A stretch of DNA of 64,000 bases from Psettodes erumei. Taxonomy: Eukaryota; Chordata; Actinopteri; Pleuronectiformes; Psettodidae. The DNA lies in NCBI GenBank assembly GCA_016785225.1, contig JAFBJZ010000781.1, positions 3,720,001-3,784,000 on the forward strand, read 5' to 3'. Made by a program: the position numbers and the translations under genes. Under the pieces are notes generated by a model. The model did not search any database, was not told the DNA's origin, and worked only from the letters and a program-made list of their open reading frames with translations. Below, piece after piece: positions 37,901 through 52,900 of this stretch. Within the stretch, counting starts at the first letter, position 1; each line of letters begins with the position of its first letter.

Positions 37901-40900
37901 TAAAGCGACGAGCGAATTTTACAGCTTTTATGGGCGTTTTATGATGTCTGCAGCCAGATTAACAGCTGGGATGTTGACACTGCCTTATCAGTAGCATCTC
38001 CATTTAGAGGGCAGGGACAGAAACATACTGCACCCCCCACAAACGCACGCAGAGCACAGGCCTTGTCTTAAAGGCCGTGTTCAGATTGGATCGCCGCTAA
38101 ATGCCTCTTCTGCTCTCTGCGCTCAGGTTTTGTTTTTTGAGGAGAAAGTTGATCCTACCCCCTGGCCCCTTTTCCTTCTGGGATTAAGGGCCTGTCAGAC
38201 ATATGTGATCCAGGAAATACCTTTACTAGGCCCAAGTGGGGTCACCATAGCAACTGGCACTAGAACCTGCCACTGCAGGCCCTCGCTCGCTCGCTCCCGT
38301 GCACATGCACACTGGCTCTCGCTCTCCCCGCTCCCTCTTCCCCTTTTATTGTTTGGAGGCCTTTTGTTGTGACGGTGGGAGGGACTGGTCAGGTCTGCGG
38401 GGCTCGTCCCGAGGTTATGCTATAGAGATGTGCGTCCACAAGCGCAGCGTACTCTGAGGCCAGCTGAGAATAATCTAATTCCGAGGGATTACTCACCACT
38501 ATGTCATTTGATTATATAATGCAGTTTTTCTTGTTGAAGTTCTACAGGAGGATGAGGCAAACGACTGATTTTTATTTTGCAGTGCTGCCGGGGGGGTGTT
38601 ACTCTGGACCGACCCCTCAGCTAAAACAATAGAACCATGTCAAAGTTGAGTTGCTTAATCCAATAGTCAGTCAACATTTGAGTCTTTTCTAAATCTCACT
38701 GCAAACAGAAAATCAAGGAAATCATCATCATTAGTCGCCTTGTGCGTCCTTTTTCTGTCATGGACGTGTGAACCCAGAGCAAGAATGCCAGGCAGGTTGG
38801 CCGGCGCCGATCTCTACCTTTTTGCTAACTAGACAAACGACACCATTGTGACGGACAACGTGTCAACGTAATCGGGTTACCCCCTCCCCCTTGCAGACTA
38901 CGTAGTCGTTTAGAACAGGGGGGCTCAGGTGCCTCACTCGGCGACGCCTCCCCTCTCTTCATCCCTCTAATTGAATTTCACCTTCCTTTTCCCAAGTAGC
39001 TCCTTGCCCGCCTGATGATAGGGCCTTGACTAATTTGGGACGCGATTTAATTCTTGGTGGAGGGGGGGCGGGCGGTGTGCCGGGGAAGGATCGGGGGGGG
39101 GCTCCTTTCTGCCGCCGCTTTGGACGCCGTTCCATGATGGAAGGAGTTTCTTATGTGTTTACAGAGCAGATACAGCACTGTTTTGTGGGAGAGCACTCTG
39201 ACCCCGTCACCTGCTTGTTTTCAGTCTGAGACACGATGCAGGTTGTTTGGGAATGAATAACCCTGACGGTTATCCTCTTCTGAGTAACAGTATGCATCAT
39301 GTACCAAACATATAAACTGTTTTGTGTCCGTGGAGCCAGCGTGTTTTAAAAAAAGCGCCCCGGGCCGACGACCAGTGTGCTCTGCTTCCTCCGCAGCCTT
39401 TGTGGAAACGCAGCCGTTCACGCTCTATCTCGGGGATCGTCTGGATCTGAGCTGCTTGGCCACCGACTCCCCCCACCCAGTCAACTGGACCAAAGACCAT
39501 GTGGCCGTGGTGGACGGAGAACACACGCGCATCCGCAACGGCCAGCTGGAGATCGAGGCCGTGGAGCTGACGGACTCGGGTCTCTACGCGTGCACCACCT
39601 TCGGCAACCACAGCCACTATTTCAACGTCACGGGTAAGGATCTAGAGACAGCACAGATGAGTCGGTCTGTCTTTACGTTGACACGCCTAGCATTATCATC
39701 TAATCGTTAAAAATAAATTGTAACAGGTAAAGGGGGCGTGTCGCTTCATGCGCACGCCGACCCTCGTTTCTCACTGCATGCACACGCACTCAGAACGGAA
39801 ATGCTCCTTCTTGACTCCAAGTGTCGCTTCTCTTTTCCTTTTCTTTCTGTTTCGCTAGTTGATACCCTGGCCTCGTCTGAGGATGACGATGAAGATGAGG
39901 AGTCCTCATCCGAGGAAGCCAAACTGTTGGGTAGTCAAAAGCTTCTGCGTAAGTGTGCTGATCTCATCATGCTACTTATCCAGTCCAGAGGCTGATATCG
40001 TCCAATTGCAGATCTCCATACATGATATGAACTATGTAAACTTTTTATCACATAACATAATGCAGATAAATGTGCCTTGGCTAATTCAGAAAGGATTAAA
40101 ATTCATAAAAATCTCAAACAAAGAGAAAAGAAGCTTTACCATATTAGCAACGAGCTAATATCCTTTTGTCGTCCCCTGCCTGGGGACAGGCCAACAGAAT
40201 ATCTCCAATCCAAACTGACCTACATCCTAACAACCTGCAGTAACTACATCATACAGTGTATAAAACAGAGAATATCCTCCCCAGAATTGGTGTTGGCATC
40301 AACCCCAGAAATCCAGTATTGGACCATTTGACTAGTTACTAATGCTTACTCATGCTGCTGCAACTAATGGCCATTACTCACCCGCCTGAGGTCGCAGGTC
40401 CGTGAGTAACTGTCATGGATGGTCAGCGATTCGAGAGCTCCGTGATTCAGTCGTGGGTCTGCAGCCAGCACGTGCATTTGTGGGTCATGTTTGGGCAAAC
40501 GGTTTTGCTATGATTCAGAGGGGTTTCACTACCTCAGTGACAGCTTCTGCTCAGGAGCGTCTCTGCTGTGACTAACCATGGTTAACCCCAGTTGTCCTCC
40601 AATTTGTCTGGAGAGCAATTAAGACGCTCCGGGGCAGATGCAGCTAAAACACGCCACACGTGAGTAAAACTGCCTCCCCATAGCTGCTCTCTTCCTACTC
40701 ATGTATATGCATGTGTGGGAGGGGAGAGGGGAGCTGGGAGGAGATGCGGGGGGGGTGGGGGGGTGGCAGGGGAAAGTTCCGGGAAGAATGGCAGCAGCCA
40801 TCTGAACAGGATGACGCATCTCAAAGCACTTGAATTTTTGAGGATGCACGCTTGAACAGATGATGAGGTCAGGAGTTTTTCCATTTGTTAAACTAGGTAT

Positions 40901-43900
40901 GGTTAGAGGATGGCGACATGCACTGATTTATACACTCGAGTCGCTCTCTAGTGTAGCCAGCATCATCTGGCCACGACTGCCTGCTCTGCCCGCAGAGGTC
41001 CAGCAGCCGACCGTGATTTTGTACTCCGACTCCCAGAGCTTCACCCCCCCCCTCCCCCTCCCTGAAATTTCCACAGCATGAATTCACTAAACTGAGGCAA
41101 TTTTGAAGCCACAGCATCGAAGAATGAAAAGAATTTTGTTTTTATGTTGAGAAACTTAAGCTCCTTTCATTCATCCGGTCCTGCCAAGTCCTGTGCCTAT
41201 AATTTAGAGGTCATTTTTTGGTGAACATGCATTGTGTAAGCTCCTCTATAAAAGGAGTTTGAGTTTAAGGACACCAGAAATGGGTTTTCAGATTGATGTG
41301 TCTTTTTTTGTTTGTTGTTTTATGGTTTAGTTTGACTGTGTTTCACGTATACCAAACACATAACTGTGACTCATCTGCTCAACTGCTTACCCTCTGTCTT
41401 ATTCTTCAGCAATGGCCCCGCAATGGGCTCATCCTGAAAAGATGGAGAAGAAGCTTCACGCCGTCCCAGCCAGTAAGACGGTGAAGTTTCGATGTCAGGC
41501 CAGCGGCAACCCAACTCCCACTCTGAAGTGGTACAAGAACGGCAAGGAGTTCAAGAGAGACCATCGCATCGGAGGCTTCAAGGTTAATGATTAGATTTCG
41601 CTTAACCTCTCTTACCGAGGGACTCCAAACTCATTCACGACAAGCGGAGATGTGGGGATGACCTCATCTCACGTTAGATCACCTCCTGCTCCCCTGGAGA
41701 AAGAAACGCTTTCTGCCAGTGAAAAGCGGGAGGCGAGTTTCATATCTGACCCAAGAAACAAAGCGAGAACGAAACCTTACGCCGCAAGGAGGAGCGATAC
41801 CTTTAGGTGGGCAACCTTAGCCACCCGTTTGGATGAAGGCTGACGCTGGCCGTCCTCATTCTGGGCGTCTTTTCTGTAATTACATCCGTGCAGCAGTAAA
41901 TTCAGCAGGATACCTACTATACCTGCGACGTATGGCATTTGTCTCTTTTGTCAGTGTCTCCCCCAGACTGTATTAAAATGCACTGGTAGGTGGCAAGCCC
42001 GTAGATTTACTGGGCAGAGCTGCAGCAGGGTGAGGGTTGTGCACCGGATCCATTGCTTTACCATCATTTACTGTAAACGGTCTGACGAGGGCTGAGGGAT
42101 CAACATTATCAATCGCTTTTGAGGATAGTGGCTGCAAGGAAGTTATTTGAGCTGGTTAATGTGGCCGATGCTTTCCGTACCTCGATGTTGACTCGTCCGC
42201 GAGCGACTGTGTTTCTGGGGGGCAGTTGCCCCGCAGGTGTCGGGCGCGTGTGCGCGTTAACGGAGATGAGGAAACGGGGCGTCCTCCTTCCCCCCTCCCA
42301 TCTGCTCTTCCCATCGAGGCGCGGGCCGGTCCGGCCTCGTCTCGTGCTTCCTCGGCCCATCTCCCTCCCCAGCTGGGGCGCATTTAGGAGTTTCCTCTCA
42401 GCTGCCTGCCCCCTCCCATCCCCACCCCCCCACCACCACCACCACCACCACCCAGCCAGGCAGCGCACTTAACCATCTGGCTGCTGTTTTTTCAGTCAAG
42501 GTGCAAAGGTCTGCATCGGCGGCCGGGGACGTCTGTCATCCCTCCCACACTCGTGCTTTTATGGCCGGGCTTCTATTGTTCATATCATCTGCATGGAGAC
42601 GTGCAGTGAGGGAGGGGGTAATGTGGACCACATGTATATGAAGCCAAGCACAGCACATCTGGCAGCAGGCAGCTGGACTCCCTCATCATGTTTTAAGCTA
42701 AATGAGGGAAACCGTATGGCTCCGTCTGCGTATATGCATGTTTGATGTTGCCGTTGCCTTCGAGGTTTTGTCGGTTAATTACACACTGCCGGTCTTGGCA
42801 GATTTATGGAAGAAAAATTATAACATGTCTTTGATTTTTTTTTTTTTTTTTAAAAGGGCCAGCCGTCAATCTGTGCTTATAAGACAGGTTGGGGCAGATG
42901 TATATAAAACATGTACCCGTGGTCCCGCCGTCTCTGTTGGGTAGCACAAAGATCCGCTCTCAAACGCTGGACGGCGGCGCCGGGAACGAGAGAGTAGCGC
43001 GTTGTTTTTATTATCACACCGCACGTCATTGACCATGGTGAGCTGTTGATATAAATGAGCCAGTTTGAAGTGCGTATAATTCACTCGTTATAGCTTTAAA
43101 TCCAGGAAGTGCGACTGCGATTCGTAAGAGCCGTTCAGCGTTGCGCTGCTTATTCTTTCCGTTGCTAACGCTGAAAGGAACCAAAATGACCGGCAACGAG
43201 AGCTCTGTTTCTGCCAGTAAAGAAACCCATAGCCACCAACAAACGCTGTGCGCACACAAAAAAAATTTCCCCCGCGAGCTGAAGTTCCGCCTGATTCGTT
43301 GTTATGGAGTCGTCTTCTGTGCACCAGCCATGGTAACCTTGCCTTTTCCCCCCCATGTTTGCAGGTCCGTGACCACGTGTGGACCATCATCATGGAATCT
43401 GTAGTTCCCTCTGACAAGGGAAACTACACCTGTGTGGTGGAAAACCAGTACGGCAGCATCAATCACACCTACCAGCTAGATGTAGTCGGTAAGTGTGAAC
43501 TGTAGCTATGTCGGGGGTTTAGAACTTGCCAGGAAGTCTGGATTATGGTTTAATCACCTGTTGCATCTTGATGAAATATGTCTCACAGCGGTACAGCCGA
43601 TTAAACGATCAAAACGTGATTTTAAAACCAAAATCGCGTGGATAAATCTTTTTCGCCTTCGAAGGAGGCTGGGCTGGGTCTTGTCGGCCTTTTTGACAAA
43701 TTCAGCCTGTTTACTCGAGGCTTAAGTAATGGACGTTGAGGGGGGAGGTGATTATTCCACCAGGACCTGCCCTTTCGACTTGCTCTCACGCCACTGGTCC
43801 TATAAATCACAAATCCCGCTTCCTCCGTCACCGTTTTCCCCTGAGCTCGGCCGCAGCCTCGAGCCAGACCGACAGCGCCAGTGAGGAGGGAGCTCGGTCA

Positions 43901-46900
43901 TGAGCGCTCTCTCGGTCCCCACGGACGCCACGGCTGAAACTCGGCCGGGGTTTTCGGGTCTTGGAATTTATTTTGGCAAGTTATCAGTCGTCAGAAATGA
44001 GCCATAAGAACGCAGCATTTCACAGTAACGGCTCCAGACGAGATACTTAATTTGCTTGTCCATCAACTGTGGCCGGCTCTTAATTACACAAGCAGCAGCT
44101 GAGGAAATAGCCGCCCAAGTGCATGAGATATTATAATCTCTAACTTGTAAAATCGCACAGGCGACCTTGTTTGCCATCGGCTCAGGACATTTCCAGTAAC
44201 AAAGCCGTGGTGACGGAGGTTGTATGTGTTTTGTGTTTGAAAAGCAGTCGCCCGTGTGCTTGTTCTTCTTCTTCTTCTTCTTCTTTTTTTTTTTGGAATT
44301 ATTGCACACGTGTTTGTCTTTTACACGTCGCGCTTCGCCACACGCCCGAACTTCCAGACCAAACATTGTTTTTTTTTTTTTGTGCGTGCCTTGCTTTGCG
44401 TTGCAGAGCGCTCCCCGCACAGGCCGATCCTGCAGGCCGGCCTGCCGGCCAATCGCACCGTGGCGGTGGGCAGCGACGTGGAGTTTGAGTGCAAGGTGTT
44501 CAGCGACCCTCAGCCGCACATCCAGTGGCTGAAGCACATCGAGGTCAACGGGAGCCGCGTCGGCCCTGACGGTTTACCGTATGTCCGCGTTCTTAAGGTA
44601 GGAGCTCTGCCGACCCAATCCTGCCGCCGCCGCACCTGTTGCTACAGAAGCCTTACTTGTAATGCAGAGGGGAAAGATTTTAATATGTATTATGGAGGAT
44701 TCATATTTCCCCTCATTGCTATTTTATCTCTTTTTCGTTAAATGCCCAGTACCGTCTGTGTTCAGAGTCGTCCCAATGCATGCTGGGAATCATCAGATTT
44801 TGACTGTAACTGTGCAGTAACCTACGCAAACCAATCACAGATGTTGTGCCTGCTACGTTTTGCTTCTGTGCTGCAAATGACTTGTTTTTATTTCCAGCAT
44901 TCTGGGGTCAATAGCTCGGACGCTCAGGTGCTGACCCTCTACAATGTGACTGAGGAGGAGAGCGGGGAGTATATATGTAAAGTGTCCAATTATATAGGAG
45001 AGGCCAATCAGTCGGCCTGGCTGACTGTCACCAGATATGAGCCCACAGGTAACCGCCACGCAGCAGCACAGGGACGACACAGTGGAGGCGCTTCCTGGGA
45101 CCACCTGGGAAAACTAGGGGCCGTAAAACTCGAGAGACAACCTCAGCTGTTTCTCTCCTCCCTCCCTCGCTCCCTCGCTCCCTCCCTTCCTCTCTCCTGC
45201 CTCTGCGCTCCTGACTGTAAATGACGCTATGGAAAATTCCCAGCAGAACAGTTGAAAGTGTTCAGACCCCCGGTTTATGTTGGACCCGTCTTCATTCCTG
45301 CCCCGTGCCTGTGCCGTGCCCCTCCTAATAAGGGCCTCTCTTGCCATCTTCTTCTATTACTCTCGCTCCCCTGCCCTTCTGAGACATCCGTGCACGGCTC
45401 ACGGACTCGCTCTCTCTCCCCTTTTGTTTTCTTTCCAGCTGTCCTCTTCTGCTCACCTAAGTTTCACAGACCCCCCTGTTGTTTGTCTAACGCGCGCATA
45501 GTTGGCGTGAGTGCGAGTTTGAGTGTGCCCTGTTCTGCTGCGGAGTTTTCCATGATGCCCATCTCTTGCATGTAGAGATGAGACCGAGGTATTTGATGTG
45601 GTGATGGGTTGGACCAAACGTGGGGTTCGGCGGCGCAGACTCGACCTAACCGGCTCCTCCACTAACAGATGCTGGAGTCCTCTGCGGGGGCTCTCTGTGG
45701 TACCTTTTTGGGGCAGATGGTGTCGGATTGAAGAGGAGAACGCTCCTCCATCCCCTCTCTCTTTCAGAATCCTTTTACTCATGGTTCCCTTTTCCCTCTT
45801 GGGCCTCTTGGGCCTGCTTCCTCTGTTATTTTCTAGACCGCTGGCCTTAACACCACGGACAAGGAAATGGAAGTCCTCCAACTGAGAAATGTGTCTTTTG
45901 AGGACGCTGGGGAGTATACCTGCTTGGCGGGCAATTCTATCGGGTTCTCTCATCACTCTGCATGGTTGACCGTTTTTGAAGGTATCAGTAGTTCTGTCTC
46001 TGTCCTATGTCTCCTCCCTCTTCCCTCCTCCACCTCCGGCCAGGCTGTCCACGTGCACATTTGCCAGAATGAGGTCTTTTCTGACTTAAGTTCTGTTAAC
46101 AAATGTGAGAGGAAGCCAGGGCAAGTCACGATGGCTAACCCCCCCTTGCTCAGCATGGCTCCTGCTCCATCTAACCTCTCCGGGTGGATAGATGGAACAG
46201 TGTGGGCCATGCTCTGCACTTTTTTCAATGAAATCACAGAGTGCCAAACAACCCGTGAGACAACGGAATCAAATGTGTAAAAATCAGCTTGTGTTTTAAA
46301 AACAAGATCATATAAACATATAGTTAATGCTCACAGCCAGGTACAACCTCACATTTCTAAAAGGGATGTTTGGCAGCTCTGATCAGATTTCACTTGGACC
46401 TGTCTCTACCATTCTGCTCATTAATTGGTGTTTGCATCGGATTTGGTGTGAAGCTGATTTTCCCTGACAAGCACTGCAAATGACACATATTGCTGATGTC
46501 ATTTCCTGCTGTGCGCGCAGCGGCTGGCTTTGATAATTGGCTCGCTGCAGCGGATGGGTCTCATTCCTGAGGGTGGGGGAATGGGCATTTGTCCAATTAT
46601 CATGCTACTTGTCAGTCAGCGTCTTCGCACGAGTGCAGCTCACTCGTGTTGCTGGTGTAACGGCGCGCTTCAGTCAGTGCGGGGCCCTTGGTTTGGAATG
46701 TGTTGTTGAGCGCGTAGTACTGCCCGCACAAATGAGCTGCGTGTGAAATCTCCCACTATGATAAGAAAGCAAAACGCCACATGTAGTGGGGTTTTTTTGG
46801 TGATAATCGATCGGAGGTTTATTTTGAGTGCAAATTTTCGTCAACGGTCGACACGCAGAAGCAAGCATTTAAGTCTGGCTCGGGAAAAGCGGACGGGCAG

Positions 46901-49900
46901 TCGTTCAGAAACGCTTTCGCCGTGCGTCAGACGGGAATGAGAGCAGCTGTATGCGTCGTTCAGCGTCGCACCACATTTCGTTTTCCCAAGAATAGAGACG
47001 AGGCCCGCTGCAGTTTGCGTCGTCATTAGCAGCCTCAACAGGATTGGAGGCCGTCGGGCTCGTGTAAGAAATGCAGTCAGACCCGGCGTTTCTATAGGCG
47101 TAGCTCCTGCGCACAAAAACCACATCCCAAGCCAAGGAATTCCCCCAAACTGTGTGTCTCGCTGAAATATGGAGCCCCTTACACCCCTAGTGTTGGTGTG
47201 AATAAATGTTGGTGTTTTCACTGAACGGGAGGAAAAAAACAAGATCTGAATTGTACAAGTTTTTTTTTTTTCTTAGCAGATGCATATAAATATTGTTTGC
47301 TTCACCAACACCAACACACAGACTCTTAATACATTACAAAGGGAGTGAGAATTGGACATGTGGAGCAATTTAACCACCGTATGCAGCTCACGATTAGCGA
47401 TGCGCCCTTTTTACGCCCACGTGTAGGAATGAAATGTTTGAGACAGAAGTAATTTGCCCTGTGGATGCGTTGTGAAGTGTGCCGTGTAAAAGTCAGAGCC
47501 TTTGCACACTGTTAAACTCGTATGTAACCGTTACTTGTACATCTTGTACTTTGTAAATATCTGCGTTATTATTTTAACTATGACCACTCTGACTTTGCTG
47601 AGGGAGTTTGCGTCCCGTATGTGTCAAAGGCTCTGGTTTTTAGACATGGCAGCTCTGTGTGCGTGTCTGTGTGTGTGTGTGTGTGTGTACTGTGTGTGGG
47701 TATATTTGGTGTGCTTGGTTGCGTACCGTCAGTTCCTGCCTGACACCTGACCCCACCCCACCCCCGCCCCTCCCTGTCGCCCTGCGCTCTCCCCACCCAG
47801 CCGTCACGCACTACCCTCCGGCCAGCCACACCTACCTGGAGGTGGTCATCTACTGCGTGGGCTTCTTCTTCATCGCCGTCATGATTGCCATCGCCGTCAT
47901 CGTCAAGATTCGCACCTCGTCGAAGAAGAGCGACTTCAACAGTCAGCTGGCCGTCCACAAGCTGGCCAAGAGCATCCCCCTGCGCAGACAGGTAACAGAA
48001 AGTAGATAGGGGGTTTGGAATCTTTATACCTTTTTTCAGTCTTCCTTCTCTCTCCAGCTAAATTTAAAGCTTTACAGTGTGACTTGTTTGACTCACCTGA
48101 ACATTTTCACAGCAGCCAAACGTGATGCTCTCTTAAAATTAGTTGCATGCGACCCATAGAGCTTTCATGTTCAGAGTAGAGCATGAAACGTCATCCAGGT
48201 GCAACAGGTGAGTATACAAGGACCGTTTAGACTCTGCGGGCACGACACATCTGAATAGCGTCAGTGGGTTTTACATGGCCTCAAACAGCGTAGGAATTAA
48301 GTCTCAACCTTCATCACTGTCGACTACGTCAGCCGCTGGTGTCCGTTTCATTATGAGGGGAGTAATGTCAGGCTTCTTTTATTTCAGGTGTCTGTGGATT
48401 CCAGCTCCTCCATCCACTCTGGAGTGATGCTGGTTCGCCCCTCCCGTCTCTCCTCCAGCGGCTCTCCGATGCTGTCGGGGGTGTCCGAGTACGAACTGCC
48501 CCAGGATCCCCGCTGGGAGCTGTCCCGGGGCAGGTAGGTCCTGGAAACACCCTTCAGAAAGGGCAACAACAAGAGTGGTTTAGATTAGTGGTTTAGTCAT
48601 TCTTTTGGGGCAGAAACCAGTTGCACAAGGGAAGTCAAAAGTTTCTCCAGTTCTTCTTCAAAAAGCTAATGCTGAAGTGCCCTTACGCAAGGCACTGAAG
48701 CTGTTACAACAGTGTAGTACTGAAAATTAAAGCAGTCTGTGTATAATTGAGCTAAACCTCACAAGCTAGAACAATCACATAGTACAGACTTGGTTGTGAA
48801 CTGACTGGTAATGACCGCTGACGACGGCCTCGTCTGTTTTCCCGCCTTCGCAGACTCGTTCTCGGGAAGCCGCTGGGTGAAGGCTGCTTCGGCCAGGTGG
48901 TGATGGGAGAGGTGCTGGGCCTCGACAAGGAGAAGCCAAACCGCGTGACCAAGGTTGCGGTCAAAATGTTGAAATGTAAGTGAGCTGCTCTCGTTTTTAA
49001 AAGCAGGTTCGGGTTTGATGGGTCCTGAACGTAATGAGGTCGGCTGTAACGGGTTATGGATTTGCAGAGAGGAGAGCTCTTCATTGTATAGTAATAGAGT
49101 TAACAGAAGCCCCGAGTCCAGGCCCCAGGGATCAGAAAACTTCTGACACTAAAACTGCGATGAACCGATACTAAGAGACATCTGCCATTGGATCCCGGCC
49201 ACCGCGCAAATGGGAGAGCAGAGTAAAAATTTATGAGAACCCTTGACATCGCATATAAAACAGTGTTCATTAAACTGCACAAAGGAGTGAGGCTGGAGAG
49301 AAAGTAGTATTTATTGTCTCGTACTTAAAAGTGCCTTTCCTCAGGGAACGTTCTCTGAGACAAACGGCAGCTTAACTCCACGAGCGCCGCGCTGTTTCGT
49401 GTGATGCGCGTATATTTTGCAAGGTGATTATTGTGAGGCCTTTTCACCAACACAACCTCACCTAATTACCCCAGTATGATTTATCCCCCTCTCCCTCCAG
49501 CTGACGCCACAGAGAAAGACCTGTCAGACCTGATTTCGGAGATGGAGATGATGAAGATCATCGGGAAGCACAAGAACATCATTAATCTGCTGGGAGCCTG
49601 CACACAGGATGGTAGGACCAGACAGAGTGGGGCCTGCTACTGACCTGCCCTGGCCCGCTTAGGCCAACACGCACTTTTTTTTGTCCAGCTGATAACAGTG
49701 TTGCAGCGGAGCTCACTTTGAAAGATTGTGTAGACCGGCATGAGTAAATGATTGTGACACCGGCTTCCGAGCTCACAATTTGAACCGGCCACAGCTGCCG
49801 CCGTTGCTCTCCAGTCGACCCCGACCAGAAACCAAAGGAAAGCTAACCTCTAATGACCCCGTGCTGCACATTGCTCTGTCGCCTGTGCAATGACAGACAA

Positions 49901-52900
49901 AGCTCTTTGTTCTCTCCACTATATTTACCAACTGTTGTAACTTAAAAAAAAAAAATGGAGCTCCAGTTTGTGTTTGTGTTAAAGTAGTCCTGGGCTTATG
50001 TCCGTTTGCTAAGCCACACCCCCAGGATTTGATTGTTGCCAAATCACAACATGCACATACAGGGTGAAGACCTTTATGTTATTATAGAGAAAAGAGCCGG
50101 CAGTTCCCACAGCGAGCACGGTCACATGGTGACGGTGGAGAGGACCCCCTCCCTTTTAACAGGAAGAAACTTCTAGCTGAAAGAGACTAAGAGCGGACGG
50201 TCATCTGCCTCACCCACCACCACCCCCACCTCCCCCACCCACCCCCATTGTGGGGGTTGACAAGGCAGAGCCAGAGGAGGAGAGCGAGCCCAGGATTAGT
50301 TGGATACGCTGTTGCGTTTATGCACTGTCAGACTGACTGTTGTAATAATAGTGATACTGATAAGTGTAATGGTCAGTAATTATGGCAGGAGTGATAGAAG
50401 CACCAATTGATAAATAACTATAATAGTAATCAGGGTGGTAATAAAAACAATAATGATGGTCGAGTGGCATCAGATCTGGAGTCAGATATGTGTAGAATGA
50501 GGACGGGGGAGAGAGCGCAAACTATGAGAGAGGGAAGACACAAAGTCGCAGTAGTTTTATATGAACGTCTGCAGAGAGAGAAGTTTGCAGTGAATCTTGG
50601 GAGTTTCCCCAGCAGCGCAGGAATATAGTGAAATAACTGAGGGAGTTAAAAAAGTTTTAAGTCTGACCTTAAATATGGAGAGTGTGTCTACCTCCCCAAC
50701 CTGATTTGGGAGCCGGTTCCACAGGACAGGAGCCTGACGGCCTATTGTACTCTTACACACTGTACGAGCCACAAGTAAACCTGCGTTTTGAGAGCGCAGG
50801 GATCTTCCTGGATAACAGGGTACCGCGGCTTCTTTAACATATGTTGCTGCCTGGTCATTAAGGGCTTTGGTGGTGAGGAGGAGGATTTTTGAATTCTACT
50901 CTGGATCTCACAGGAAGCCAGGGCAGAGGCGCTAACACAGGAGAAATATGATCCCGTGTGATGCGTGATCTTTCCTGTCGGCACTCGCTCCGCTGCGCTG
51001 TGGATCAACCGGTGGCTTTTCACCGAGTTATTGGGACAGGCTGATAATAATGAATTACAGTCGCCTAGTCGGGAGGTAAACAATTGCGGTGACTCATTTT
51101 TCATCGTCCTTTTGAGTCGGGATGTTTTTAATTCTATTGGTGGAAGACGCTGTCCCAGAGACATCTATTATCCTGGAAGAAAAATGCCTTACAGTAGAAC
51201 TGGAGGCTGAGGTGATGCCATCCAGAGTGACTCTGTGTGCAGAGACGTGTGTGTAGTGTAGGACTGCAGCTCTGCCTCCTGGTCTCAGCTCGGGGCTGTC
51301 GTGGCTTTGGCTGTCCAACAAACTTCTGCCACATTCCTAGAGAGGAGAGCTGCTCCATCCAGAGCGTATGCCGTCCCTCCTGATCAGACCAGGTCTTAGT
51401 CTCCCTGCCGGTCTCAGTTTAGACTGTTTGATGGAGGGTTACACTCGCATCATTTTATGGTGTCACTATGATTTATTCCAATATTTTGCTCCTTTGTTTC
51501 TAGGTCCCCTGTATGTGATAGTAGAGTATGCATCCAAGGGAAACCTGCGGGAGTACCTGAGGGCTCGGCGCCCCCCGGGCATGGAGTACTGCTACAACCC
51601 AGACCAGGTTCCTGTGGAGAACATGTCCATCAAGGACCTGGTGTCCTGTGCTTACCAGGTGGCACGAGGCATGGAGTATTTAGCCTCCAAAAAGGTAACC
51701 GCGTGTATTCAAAACACTGTTTCCTCGGACGTTGACGTCCACAGGACATAGGACGTTCTAGTAACGTCTATCTTTATTGCTGCAGTGCATCCACAGAGAT
51801 CTCGCCGCTCGCAATGTTTTGGTAACAGAGGACAACGTGATGAAAATAGCTGACTTCGGCCTGGCAAGAGATATCCACCACATTGATTACTACAAGAAGA
51901 CCACCAACGTGAGTCATCTCAGCACTTGTCCAATGTTGTTTACTAGTGCGAAAGCGGAGCTGACAATAACACGCGCACTTTTCCCACAGGGTCGTTTACC
52001 AGTCAAATGGATGGCTCCCGAGGCTCTGTTTGACCGGATATACACACACCAGAGTGATGTGTGAGTATCGCACGTTCTTACTTTTCTGAGTGCGTCTTGA
52101 TTGGAAGTGAGCGAAAGCTAAGACGCCCCCTCTGCTTCCGTGTCTGCAGCTGGTCGTTCGGGGTGCTGCTTTGGGAGATCTTCACCCTGGGAGGGTCTCC
52201 ATATCCCGGCATCCCGGTGGAAGAGCTGTTCAAGCTGCTGAAGGAAGGTCACCGCATGGACAAGCCCTCAACGTGCACACACGAGCTGTAAGGATGCTGC
52301 TGATGAGTGCTTCAGACTCTTTGATTACGGTTTTCTGTCTTTGCCTTTGCTTCCGTTTCCTCGTTCAATGAGACAAGCGGGCAAATTAGTGAATGACAGG
52401 GCACGGCCCGAATGGACTGTACCATTTTGAGAGGGATCTATTAACACAAAAGCTGGAGAGATACAATACTTTTGGCTTTTAAATCGAGGCAAGGCTCCTT
52501 CACTGCTGTATCTCATGCTTGCTCCAGACAGTTGACATTAATATTTACATTATCCCTGTTCTTGTATATCAGAAGAATTCCGGTGCTTAGCAAAGTTATG
52601 ATTATCGTTTGTGTGATGGCCAATAAAATAAATAAATAAGATTGCGAGCGCTACGAATAGAACATATTGTTCAGCTATTGGGTTTTTCTTTCCCAGTCGC
52701 AGCTGGATGGGACATGTGAACGTGCGAATGCTTGAATATCAAAGGCGAGGTAATCTCGACTGCAATCTCTGGATCTCTGCAGGTACATGATGATGAGGGA
52801 CTGCTGGCACGCCGTGCCCTCTCACAGACCCACATTCAAACAGCTGGTCGAGGATCTGGATCGCTGCCTGGCCATGACGTCCAACCAGGTCAGTGCTCCT

